Shown here: piece by piece, positions 11,940 to 22,309 of the stretch
How the letters are laid out: each line of letters begins with the position of its first letter
Numbering within the stretch: position 1 is the stretch's first letter
From: Chamaelirium japonicum
Lineage: Eukaryota > Streptophyta > Magnoliopsida > Liliales > Melanthiaceae
Length of the DNA: 64,000 bases
Assembly (NCBI GenBank): GCA_947650365.1
Contig: CANTAL010000023.1
Coordinates: 813,501 to 877,500 of the forward strand
Direction of reading: 5' to 3'
The notes under the pieces: generated by a model
Database searches by the model: none
What the model was told of the DNA's origin: nothing
Seen by the model: the letters and a program-made list of their open reading frames with translations, nothing else
Translations under genes and position numbers: made by a program

Positions 11940-13796
11940 TAGAAGAGAGAACAGAATGGAGAGATAAACAAAGAGAGAAGGGGAGAAGAAGTCTTGCTCC
12001 AGTCCATTGGCCACGGGTATAGGTGTGGAGTAAGAAGGAATCTAAATTCCAAAACTCTACAGATGAGAGAGAAGAGAAGAGAGAAGAGAGAGAAGAATAA
12101 AGAAGAGAACGTAAAGGTAAAGAAAAATAGAAGATAGAAGAAGTCCTGCTCCAATCCATTGATCACGGGTATAAGTGTGAAGTAATAAGGAATCTAAATT
12201 CCTAAACTCTATAAAAAAGAAAGAAGATAAGAACAGACTTCTATTTAATTATTATAACTAGAGATATTTATATTATTTAATTTAGTTTCTCTTCTCTCTT
12301 CTCCCAACACATTATCAATACGAGCATGTCAAGCCCCAACCAACTAGTCACAAGAAAACGGAGAGAGAAATAAAGACAGAAGAGAGAGAAAGAACGGAGA
12401 GATAAACGAAGAGATAAGAGATTAGAAGTCCTGCTCCAGTCCATTCGCCACGGGTATAGGTGTGAAGTAAAAAGGAATCTAAATTCCAAAACTCCACTTC
12501 TCAATATTTATACGACCCCTTTAGAGTGGGGTACGTGTGCCGGCTCTCTATTTCTCCCATCTCATAGCACATTATCAACACGAACATGTCATGCCCAACC
12601 GACCAATCACAAGAAAACGGAGAGAGAAACAAAGATAGAAGAGAGAATATGACAAAGAGATAAATGAAGAGATAATAAAGAAGAAGTCCTGCTCAAGTCC
12701 ATTGGCCATGGGTATAGGTGTGAAGTAAGAAGGAATCTAAATTCAAAAACTCCATAGAAGAAAAAGAAGAAAAGAGAAGAGAACGAAGAGATAAATGAAG
12801 AGAGAAGAAAGAAGAAGTCTTGCTCCAATCCTTTGGCCATGGGTATAGGTGTGAAGTAAGAAGGAATCTAAATTCCAAAACATCACTTCTGGCCTTGTTT
12901 CTCTCTCTGTTTTCATATGACTGGACAGCTGGGCTCGACATATTCGTGCTGATAACGTGTTGTGAGATAAAAGAAAGAGAGAGCGTCAAACATGCCCCAC
13001 CTTAAAGGGGTTAAAAATTATTTATTATTTATAGGATAAGCATACTTAGGGCCTAAGCAATCTATAGAAAACCCTAATCCATGGGAAAAGAGAGAAAAGA
13101 ATGGCGAGTGTAAATTATATTATTGAGAAGTGGAGTTTTGGAATTTAGATTACTTCTTACTTTGCACCTAGACCCGTGGTTAATGGACTAGAGCAGGACT
13201 TCTTCTCTCTTCTGTCTTCGTTTATCTCTCCGTTCTTTTCTTTCTTGTTCTTTCTCCTCTGCCTTCATTTCTCTCTCCGTTTTCTTATGACTGGTCGGCT
13301 GGGCTCGACATGTTCATGCTGATAACGCATTGTGAGATAGGAAAAAGAGAGAGACGTCAAATGTGCTCCACCCTAAAGGGATCGTATAAATATTGAGAAG
13401 TTGAGTATTGGAATTTAAATTCCTTCTTACTTCACACCTATATCCATAGCCAATGGCCTGGAGTAGGACTTCTTCTCTCTTTGTTTATCTTTTTGTTCTT
13501 TCCTCTCCTTTTCTCTCTCTTCTGTCTTCGTTTCTCTCTCCATTTTCTCTTCTCTCTTTTTCTCTCTTTTCTGTCTTCGTTTCTCTTTTTGTTTTCTTGT
13601 GACTGGTAGGCTGTGCTCGACATGTTGGTGATGATAACATGTTGTGAGGTAGAAGAAAGAAAGATTCATCAAATATGCCCCCCCTAAAGGTGTCATATAA
13701 ATATTGAGAAATGGAGTTTTGTAATTTAGATTCCTTCTTACGTTACACCTATACCCGTGGCTAATAGACTGGAGCCGGACATTTTCTCTTTTCATG

Positions 13797-13897
13797 CTGA
13801 TAATGTTACTATAATTTTTTTAATTAAATTAATCATTTAATTAAAATAAAGAGAGTTTTGGAATTTATAATAATAATCATAATAATATTAAGATGAT
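13797..13897. repeat. Partial AT-rich inverted-repeat element
   Basis: The left inverted repeat is missing. The element starts at GTTACTATAATTTTTTTAAT directly after a primer-site-like string (CATGCTGATAAT) and ends AATATTAAGATGATACTATT. The same truncated form is at about 19155-19266, consistent with block duplication. Confidence 0.55.
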
Positions 13898-14512
13898 ACT
13901 ATTGATAAGTGGAGTTTTGGAATTTAGATTCTTTCTTACTTCACACCTATTCCCATGGCGAATGGACTGGAGCATGACTTCTTATCTTTTCTTTCTTTAT
14001 TTATCTCTCCATTTTCTTCTTTTTTCTTCTCTCTTTCGTCTTCGTTTCTTTCTCCATTTTCTTGCGACTAGTCGATTGGGCTCGACTTGTTCGTGCTGAT
14101 AACGTATTGTGAGTTAGGAGAAAGAGAGAGCCGTCAAACATGCCCCACCCTAAAGGGGTCGTATATTATTTATAGGGTATGCTTACTTAGGGCCTTAGTA
14201 ATCTATGGGAAACCCTAATCCATAGAAAAAGAAAGAAGAGAATGGAGAGATTTAATTATATTATTAAGAAGAAGAGTTTTGGAATTTAGATTCCTTCTTA
14301 CTTCACACTAATACCCTTGGCGAGTGGACTGGAGTAAGACTTCTCTTCTCTCTTTATTTATCTCTCTGTTCTCTTCTCTCTTCTCACAACACGTTATCAG
14401 CACGAACATATCGAGCCCAGCCGACCAGTCACAAGAAAACGGTACGAGAAACAAAGACAGAAGAGAGAGAAGAAGAGAGAAGAGAACGGAAAGATAAATA
14501 AAGAGAAAAGGG

Positions 14513-14690
14513 AAATAAAATATTTTTTGTGCTCATAAATTTATATAAATTATTTAATAATTATGTAATTTTTTATAATTAAATATTTAAATAATAACAT
14601 TGAGATAATATTATTTAAATATTTAATGAAACGATATTCATTATAATATTTGAAGAAATATTAATAAAAATAAATAAGTAATCTCCCATC
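14513..14690 (+). repeat. Second-type AT-rich element
   Basis: About 175 bp of A/T sequence containing TAACATTGAGATAATATTAT and ATATTTGAAGAAATATTAAT, inserted between a forward GA tract and a forward LTR end (CTCCCATCTCACAACACG). It shares the central GTATCATCTCAA motif with the first-type elements but has different flanks. Copies occur at 19880-20052 and, in the opposite direction, at about 10095-10290 and 51807-51943. Confidence 0.5.
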
Positions 14691-15395
14691 TCACAACACG
14701 TTATTAGCATGAATATATCGAACCCAGTAGACCAGTCATCAAAAAATAAAGAGAGAAACGAAGACAGAAGAGAGAGAAGGAGAAAGACGAGAACGGAGAG
14801 ATAAACAAAGAGAGAAGAGAGAAGAAGTCCTGCTCCAGTCAATTCGCCACTGGTATAGGTGTGAAGTAAGAAGGAATCTAAATTCCAAAACTCTATTTCT
14901 TAATAATATAATTAAATCTCTCTATTCTTTTCTCTCTTCTCCTATGGATTAGGGTTTCCTATAGATTGCTTAGGCATTAAATAAGCTTACTCTAGAAATA
15001 ATATATGACCCCTTTAGGGTGCGGCACATATGATGGCTCTCTTTTTCTCCCATCATATAATATGTTATCAGTACAAACATGTCGGGCCTAGCCGACCAAT
15101 TACAAGAAAATGGTGAGAGAAACGAAGACAGAAGAGAGAGAAGAAGAGAAAAAAGAACGAAGAGATAAATGAAGAGAAAAAAGATAAGAAGTCCTGCTCC
15201 AGTCCATTCGCCATAGGTATAGGTGTGAAGTAAGAAGGAATCTAAATTCCAAAACTCCATAGAAGAGAGAGAATAAGAGAGAAGAGAACGGAGTGATAAA
15301 TGAAGAGAGAAGAGAGAAGAAGTCCTACTCAAGTCCATTGGCCATGGGTATAGGTGTGAAGTAAGAAGGAATCTACATTTCAAATCTCCACTTCT

Positions 15396-16278
15396 CAATA
15401 GTATCATCTCAACGTTATTATGATTATCATAGTAAAGTTATTATAATTTTTTTAATTATATAAATCATTTATTAAATTAATAAATTATTTAAATAATTTA
15501 ATAATTATGTTTATTATAAAATAATTAATTTTTTTATCTTATTCAATTATTTTAATTATTTATTTTTTATTATATTATTAAATAATTAAATTATGTACCG
15601 ATTTAATTATTTAAATTATTAAAGAAAGAAATATTGATTTAATTATATAATTAATTAATTATTATATTTTATTAGTTATTTTTTAAAATATTATTTTATT
15701 TTTAAATAGTTAAATAATCAGTCAATTATTTAAATATTTAAGAACTCATTTAGTGAAGAAATATATTAAATAGATTATTTACTAAAATAAATAAATAATT
15801 TAAATATTAAATAATTTTATACTTAAATAAATAATAATAAAATAAATTATTATTCAATTAAATAATTAAATAATTATTTTATTAAATTGTAAAATATATA
15901 TTAAAATTAATAAAAAAATTAATTATTTAATTAAGTAATAAAATTAAATATAAATTATATAACTAATTACTTATTATTTAAATAATTAGTTAATTATTTG
16001 AATATATAAATAATAAAATATTTTTTAAATAACTTAATATTTTTTGAAGTAATCAAATAAATATTTATTTATTTCAATATTTAAATAATAAATAAATTAT
16101 TTAAATAATTAATTATTTAATTATATAAATAATTAAATATTTATTTAATTATTTTATTTATTAAATTAATTAAATTAATTAAACAATAGGAAGTAAAGAA
16201 GGAAGATGAGGTAATCTGAATTTTTTATTTTAAAAATAATTTATATTTTTCTTTAAAAAAATTTAAAACATTATAACT
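15396..16278 (+). repeat. Long AT-rich element adjoining the LTR-like module
   Basis: It begins with the terminal motif GTATCATCTCAACGTTATTA right after a forward B block. It continues as about 800 bp of A/T words and ends with the conserved tag GGAAGTAAAGAAGGAAGATG (about 16188-16207) and a run of T/A up to the LTR start at 16279. Its counterpart in the duplicated block is 20741-21656. No gene is seen. Confidence 0.65.
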
Positions 16279-16503
16279 GTTCTAAGATCGTTCGATGGGA
16301 TAGCTATCCATCGTCTGATCTCTCACATGGATTATGGTTTCCTATATATTGCTTAGGCCCTAAGTAAGGTTACCCTATAAATAATATACGACCCTTTTCC
16401 CATAGATTGGTTAGGCCCTAAGTAAACTTACTCTATAAATAATATATGACCCTTTTAGGGTGGGACACGTTTGACGACTCTTTTTTTTTCCCATCTCATA
16501 ACA
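16279..16503 (+). repeat. LTR-like module with an internal 57-bp tandem duplication (225 bp)
   Basis: Starts TGTTCTAAGATCG and ends CATCTCATAACA, directly followed by CGTTATCAGCACGAAC. It is 57 bp longer than the usual 168 bp because the stretch with TTAGGCCCTAAGTAA and the TATA box is present twice (TATAAATAATATA at about 16376 and 16433). The copy at 21657-21881 has the same length and the same duplication, so the expansion predates the block duplication. Confidence 0.65.
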
Positions 16504-16735
16504 CGTTATCAGCACGAACATATCGAGCCCAGCCAACCAGTCATAAGAAAACAGAGAGAGAAATAAAGACGGAAGAGAGAGAAGATAACGAAGAGATAAA
16601 TGAAGAAAGAAAAGAGAAGAAGTCCTACTCTAGTCCATTGTCCACAGGGATAGGTATGAAGTAAGAAGGAATCTAAATTCCAAAACTCCACTTCTCAATA
16701 ATATAATTAAATCTCTCTATTCTCTTCTTTCTTCC

Positions 16736-17287
16736 ACCTCATAATATTTTATCAGTACAAAAATATCGAGCGCAACCGACCAGTCATAAGAAAACGGAAA
16801 GAGAAATGAAGATTAAAGAGAGCGTAGAAGAAAAAAGAGAACGAAAAGATAAACGAAGAGAGAAGAGAGAAGAAGTCCTGCTCCAGTCCATTAGCCATGG
16901 GTATAGGTGTAAAGTAAGAAGGAATCTAAATTCCAAAACTCCATAGAAAAGTGAGAAGAAAAGAGAAGAGAATAGAGAGATAAATGAAGAGAGAAGAGAA
17001 TAGAGAGATAAATGAAGAGAGAAGAAAAAAGCAGTCCTACTCCAGTCCATTGTCCACGGGTATAGGTGTGAAGTAAGAAGGAGTATAAATTCCAAAACTC
17101 CACTTATATCTTTATATATCTCTCCGTTATCTTTTCTCTTCTTTTCTCTCTTCTGTGTAAGTTTAGAATTTAGATTCCTTCTTACTTCACACCTATACCC
17201 ATGGCTAATGGATTGGAGCAGAACTTCTTCTCTCTTCTCTCTTTATTTATCTCTCTTCTTCTTTCTCTTCTATCTTAGTTTCTCCCT
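16736..17287. repeat. Forward then reverse repeat units between the two higher-order copies
   Basis: A diverged forward primer-site-like string lies near 16747. Two GA-tract/B-block pairs follow to about 17100, then a reverse B block to 17287. This part has no clear positional match after copy 2. Confidence 0.65.
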
Positions 17288-19879
17288 CAATTAAATAATT
17301 ATATTATTTAATTAAATTATTTAGGTAGAAGAGAGAAGAGAACGTAGATATAAATGAAGAGAGAAGGGTAAAAGTAGTCTTGCTCCAATCCATTGGCCAA
17401 GGGTATAGGTGTGAAGTAAGAAGGAATCTAAATTCCAAAACTCCATAGAAGAGAGAGAAAAAGAGAAGAGAACGGAGAATAGAGAAGAGAGAGTATAATC
17501 GAGAAGAGAACATAGAGATTAACGAAGAGAGAAGAGAGAAGAAGTATTGCTCCAGTCTATTGGCCATAAGTATAGGTGTGAAGTAATAAGAAATCTTAAT
17601 TCCTAAACTCCACAGAAGAGAGAGAAGATAAGGACAGACTTCTATTTAATTATTAAAACTAGAGAGATTTATATTAATTTATTTAGGTCCTCTTCTCTTT
17701 TCTCACAACATATTATCAGCACAAACATATTGAGCCCAACCGACTAGTCACAAGAAAACGAAAAGAGAAACAAAGATAAAAGAAAGAGAAAAAGATAGAA
17801 CAGAACGGAGAGATAAATGAAAAGAGAAGAGAAAAGAAGTCATGCTCTAATCTATTGGCCATGGGTATAAGTGTGAAGTAAGAAAGAATCTAAATTCAAA
17901 AACTCCACTTTTTAATATTTATACGACCCCTTTAGGGTAGGGCACGTGTGATGGCTCACTCTTTTTTCATCTCATAACATGTTATCAGCACGAATATATC
18001 AAGCCCAGTCGACCAGTTATAAGAAAATAGAGTGAGAAACAAAGACAGAAGAGAGAGAAGAAGAGAGAAGTGAATGGAGAGATAAACGAAAATAGAAGAG
18101 AGAAGAAGTCTTGCTCCAATCCATTAGCCACGGGTATAGGTATAAAGTAAGAAGGAATCTAAATTCAAAAACTCAACAGAAGAGAGAGAAGAAGAGGAAA
18201 GAGAATGGAGAGATATATAAAGAGAGAAGAAAGAAGAAGTCCTACTCTAATCCAAAACTTCACTTATGTCTTCGTTTCTTTCTCTGTTTTCTTATGACTG
18301 GTCAGCTGGGCTCGACATGTTCGTACTGATAACATGTTGTGAGATGGGAGAAAGAGAGAGCTATTAAAAATGCACCACCCTAAAGGGGTCGCATATTATT
18401 TATAATTTATAGAGTAAGCTTACTTAGGGTCTAAGCAGTCTATGGGAAACCCTAATCCATGGGAGAAGAGAGAAGAGAATAGAGAGATTTAATTATATTA
18501 TTGAGAAGTGTAGTTTTGGAATTTAGATTACTTCTTACTTCATACCGAGACCTGTGGCCAATGGACTGTAGTAGGACTTCTTCTCTCTTTTCTCTTCGTT
18601 TATTTCTCCATTCTCTTCTATCTTGTTCTCCCTCTTCTGTTTTTTCTCTATCTCTGTTTTCTTATAACTGATCAGTTAGGCTTGACATGTTCATACTGAT
18701 AACGTGTTACGAGATAGGAGAAAGAGAGAGCCGTCAAATATGCACCACCCTAAAGGGGTTGTATAAATATTGAGAAGTTGAGTTTTTAAATTTAGTTTCT
18801 ATCTTACTTCACACCTATACTCATGGCTAATGGACTAGAGCATGACTTCTTCTTTCTTCGTTTATCTCTTCATTCTCTTCTTTCTTCTGTCTTTGTTTCT
18901 CTCTCCGTTTTCTCTCCTCTCTTCTTCTCTCTCTTCTGTGTTCGTTTCTCTCTCCATTTTCACTTGACTGGTAGGCTGGGCTCAATATGTTCATTCTGAT
19001 AACGTATTGTGAGGTGGAAAAAAGAGAGAGCCATCAAACATGCCCCACCCTAAAGGGGTCATATAAATATTTAGAAGTAGAGTTTTGTAATTTAGATTCC
19101 TTCTTACTTCATATGTATACCCATGGCCAATGGACTGGAGCAGGATTTCTTCTCTTTTCCTATTGATAATATTACTATAATTTTTTTAATTAAATTAATT
19201 ATTTAATTAAAATAAAGAGAGTTTTTGAATTTACTATGATAGTCATAATAACTTTGAGATGATGCTATTGAGAAGTGGAGTTTTGGAATTTAGATTCCTT
19301 CTTAGTTCACACTTATACCCATGGCGAATGGACTGAAGTAGGACTTCTTTTCTCTTTTCTCTTTGTTTATCTTTTCGTTCCCTTTTCTTTTCTTCTCTCT
19401 TTTTTGTCTTCATTTCTCTCTTCGTTTTCTTACGACTGGTCGGCTGGGCTCAACATGTTCATACTGATAATGAATTGTGAGATGGGAGAAAGAAAGAGCC
19501 ATCAAACATGCCCCACTATAAAGGGATCGTATTTATTTATAAGGTAATCTTACTTAGGGCCTTAGCAATTTATAGGAAACCCTAATCCATAGGAGAATAG
19601 GGAAGAGAATGGAGATATTTAATTATATTATTGAGAAGTGGAGTTTTGGAATTTAGATTCCTTCTTACTTCACTCCTATACCCGTGGTGAATAGACTGGA
19701 GTAAGACTTCTTCTCTTTTCTCTCTTCATTGTTCTTTCCATTCTCTTCTCTCTTCTTCTCTCTTCTCATAACACGTTATCAGTACAAACATGTCGAGCCT
19801 AGCCGACCAGTCACAAGAAAACGGTGCAAGAAACGAAGACAGAAGAGAATGGAGAGATAAATAAAGAGAGAAGAAGAGA

Positions 19880-20052
19880 AATAAAATATTTTTTATACTT
19901 ATAAATTTATATAAATTATTTAATAAATGTATAATGTTTTATAATTAAATATTTAAATAATAATATTGAAATGATACTATTTAAATATTTAAAGAAACGA
20001 TACACTTTATAATATTTAAAGAAATATTAATTTAAATAAATTAAATAAATAA
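19880..20052 (+). repeat. Second-type AT-rich element
   Basis: Counterpart of 14513-14690 in the duplicated block. It contains TAATATTGAAATGATACTAT and ATTTAAAGAAATATTAATTT and lies between a forward GA tract and a forward LTR end. Confidence 0.5.
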
Positions 20053-20740
20053 GAAATCTACCATCTCACAACATGTTATCAGTACGAACATATCGAGCCC
20101 AATGAACTAGTTATAAAAAAATGGAGAGAGAAATAAAGATAGAAGAGAGAGAAGGAGAGAGACGAGAACGGAGAGATAAATGAAGAGATAAGAGAGAAGA
20201 AGTCTTGCTCTAGTCCATTCGCCACGAGTATAGTTGTTAAGTAAGAAGGAAATAAAATTCCAAAACTCAACTTCTCAATAATATAATTAAATCTCTTCAT
20301 TCTCTTCTCTCTGTTCCTATGGCTTAAGCCCTAAGTAAGCTTACTTTATAAATAATATACGGCCCCTTTAGGGTGGGACATGTTTGACAGCTTTCTCTTT
20401 CTCCTATCTCATAATATATTATCAGCACGAATATTCTGAGCCCAACCGACCAGTCACAAGAAAATAGAGAGGGAAACAAAGACAGAAAAGAGAGAAGACG
20501 AGAGAAGAGAATAAAGAGATAAACGTAGAGAGAAGAGAGAATAAGTTCTACTCCAGTCCATTGGCCATATGTATAGGTGTGAAGTAAGAAGGAATCTAAA
20601 TTCCAAAACTCCACCGAAGAGAGATAAGAAGAGAGAAGAGAACAGAGAGATAAATAAAGAGAGAAGAAATCCTGCTCAAATCTATCAGCCACGGGTAACG
20701 GTATGAAGTAAGAAGGAATCTAAATTCCAAAACTCCACTT

Positions 20741-21656
20741 CTCAATAGTATTATGTCAACGTTTTTATGATTATCATAGTAATATTGCTAAAATTGTTTT
20801 AATTAAATTAATAATTTATTAAATTATTAAATAATTAAATAATTTAATTTTTAATAAAATAATAATTTATTTAATTATTTATTTATATAGCTATTTAATT
20901 AAATTTAATATTTATTATTATTATTAAATTATTAAATATTAAAATTATATAACTATTTAATTATTTAAATTATTAAATAAAGAAATAATAGTTTAAATAT
21001 ATACTTATTTAATTTATTTATTTTAATTTGTATTTCTTAAAATATTATTTTATTATGAAATAATTAAAAAATTATTCTATTATTTAAATATTTAAAAACT
21101 TATTTAGTGGAGAACTATATTAAATAGATTATTTACAAAAACAAATAAATAATTTAATTATTAAATAATTTTGATAGTTAAATAAATAATAATGAAATAA
21201 ATTATTATATAATTAAATCATTAAATTATTAAATAATTATTTTATTAAATTATGAAATTTCAATTAAAATTAATAAAAAAATTAATTATTTAATTAAGTA
21301 ATAAAATAAAAAATAATTTAATAACTATTTACTTGTTATTTAAATAATTAGTTAATTATTTGAATATATAAATAATAAAATATTTTTTAAATAACTTAAT
21401 ATTTTTTTAAATAATCAAATAAATATTTATTTATTTTAATATTTAAATAAAAATAAATTATTTAAATAATTTAGTTATTAATTTATATGGATAAATAAAT
21501 ATTTATTTAATTATATAATTATTTAATAATTTAATGTATTAAATTAATTAAATTAATTAAATAATAAGGAGTAAAGAAGGAAGATGAGGTACACCCGAAT
21601 TTTTTATTTTAAAAATAATTTATATTTTTCTTTAAAAAAATTTAAAATGTTACAAC
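20741..21656 (+). repeat. Long AT-rich element adjoining the LTR-like module
   Basis: Begins at the B-block edge with AGTATTATGTCAACGTTTTT (a diverged terminal motif). It holds about 850 bp of A/T words and ends with the tag GGAGTAAAGAAGGAAGATGA (about 21569-21588) and TTTAAAATGTTACAAC just before the LTR. No gene is seen. Confidence 0.65.
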
Positions 21657-21881
21657 TGTTATAAGATCGTTCGATGGGATGGCTATCCACCATCGGTCCT
21701 CTCCCATGGATTAGGGTTTCCCATAGATTGTTAGGCCCTAAGTAAGCTTACCCTATAAATAATATACGACCCCTTTTCTATAGATTACTTAGGCCCTAAG
21801 TAAGCTTACCTTATAAATAATATACGACCCCTTAAGGATAGGGCACATTTGATGGCTCTCTCTTTTTCCCATCTCACAATA
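21657..21881 (+). repeat. LTR-like module with internal duplication (225 bp)
   Basis: Starts TGTTATAAGATCG and ends ATCTCACAATA. It has two TATA-box segments (TATAAATAATATA at about 21755 and 21812), exactly as in 16279-16503. The following primer-site-like string is diverged (CGTTTTTAGCACGAAT). Confidence 0.65.
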
Positions 21882-22021
21882 CGTTTTTAGCACGAATATA
21901 TCAAGCCCAGTTGACCAATCACAAGAAAATAAAGAGTGACATGAAGACAGAAGAGAGAAAAGAAGAGAGAAGAAAACAGAGAGATAAACGAAGAGAGAAG
22001 AGAGAAGAAGTCCTGCTGCAG

Positions 22022-22150
22022 TCCATTGGCCATGGGTATAGGTGTAAAGTAAGAAGGAATCTAAATTCTAAAACACCACTTCTCATAAGAAGTGGAGTTT
22101 TGGATTTTAGATTCCTTCTTACTTCATACCTATACCTGTGGCCAATGCAC
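22022..22150. repeat. Near-perfect palindrome of two B blocks
   Basis: A forward B block (from GTCCATTGGCCATGGGTATA) is joined almost directly to a reverse B block (ending CTATACCTGTGGCCAATGCA). The arms are about 60 bp with only a few mismatches. The centre is CTTCTCATAAGAAG at about 22079-22092, leaving a loop of about 4 nt. This could extrude as a cruciform or make a long hairpin RNA. Confidence 0.75.
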
Positions 22151-22309
22151 TGAAGTAGGTCTTTATCTCTGTTCTCTCTTCATTTATCTCTCTGTTCTCT
22201 CTGTTCTTTCTTCTCTTCTTCTCTCTTTTCTGTGTTCGTTTCCCTCTCCATTTTTTTGCGACTGGTCGATTGGGGTCGACATGCTTATACTGATAACGTG
22301 TTGTAAGAA

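Larger units (their letters stand above)
11901..16735. repeat. Higher-order repeat block, copy 1
   Basis: This block shares its order of modules with 17288-22085. The order is an AT palindrome (11901-11939), forward units, the phrase ACAGACTTCTATTTAATTAT (about 12233), forward and reverse units, half an inverted-repeat element (13797-13897), a reverse-to-forward flip at about 14378, a second-type AT element (14513-14690), forward units, a long AT element (15396-16278) and an expanded 225-bp LTR (16279-16503). Matching landmarks in copy 2 are displaced by 5.35-5.40 kb. The two copies differ by scattered substitutions and small indels, so the duplication is not recent. Confidence 0.75.
17288..22085. 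repeat. Higher-order repeat block, copy 2
   Basis: Repeats the module order of 11901-16735. It has an AT palindrome (17288-17324), the ACAGACTTCTATTTAATTAT phrase (about 17634), a partial inverted-repeat element (19155-19266), a flip to forward at about 19755, a second-type AT element (19880-20052), a long AT element (20741-21656) and a 225-bp LTR (21657-21881). Offsets of individual landmarks (5386, 5401 and 5378 bp) show only small indels between copies. Confidence 0.75.

Noticed and set aside
14970-15407. ORFs of 60-154 codons throughout the mosaic, many with phrases like FWNLDSFLLHTYTRGQW
   Set aside because: They lie on the pyrimidine-rich strand of the B block and GA tract, where stop codons are rare, and two or three frames are often open at once. 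The peptide phrases are translations of the same repeat DNA in different frames. Lengths and ends vary from unit to unit.
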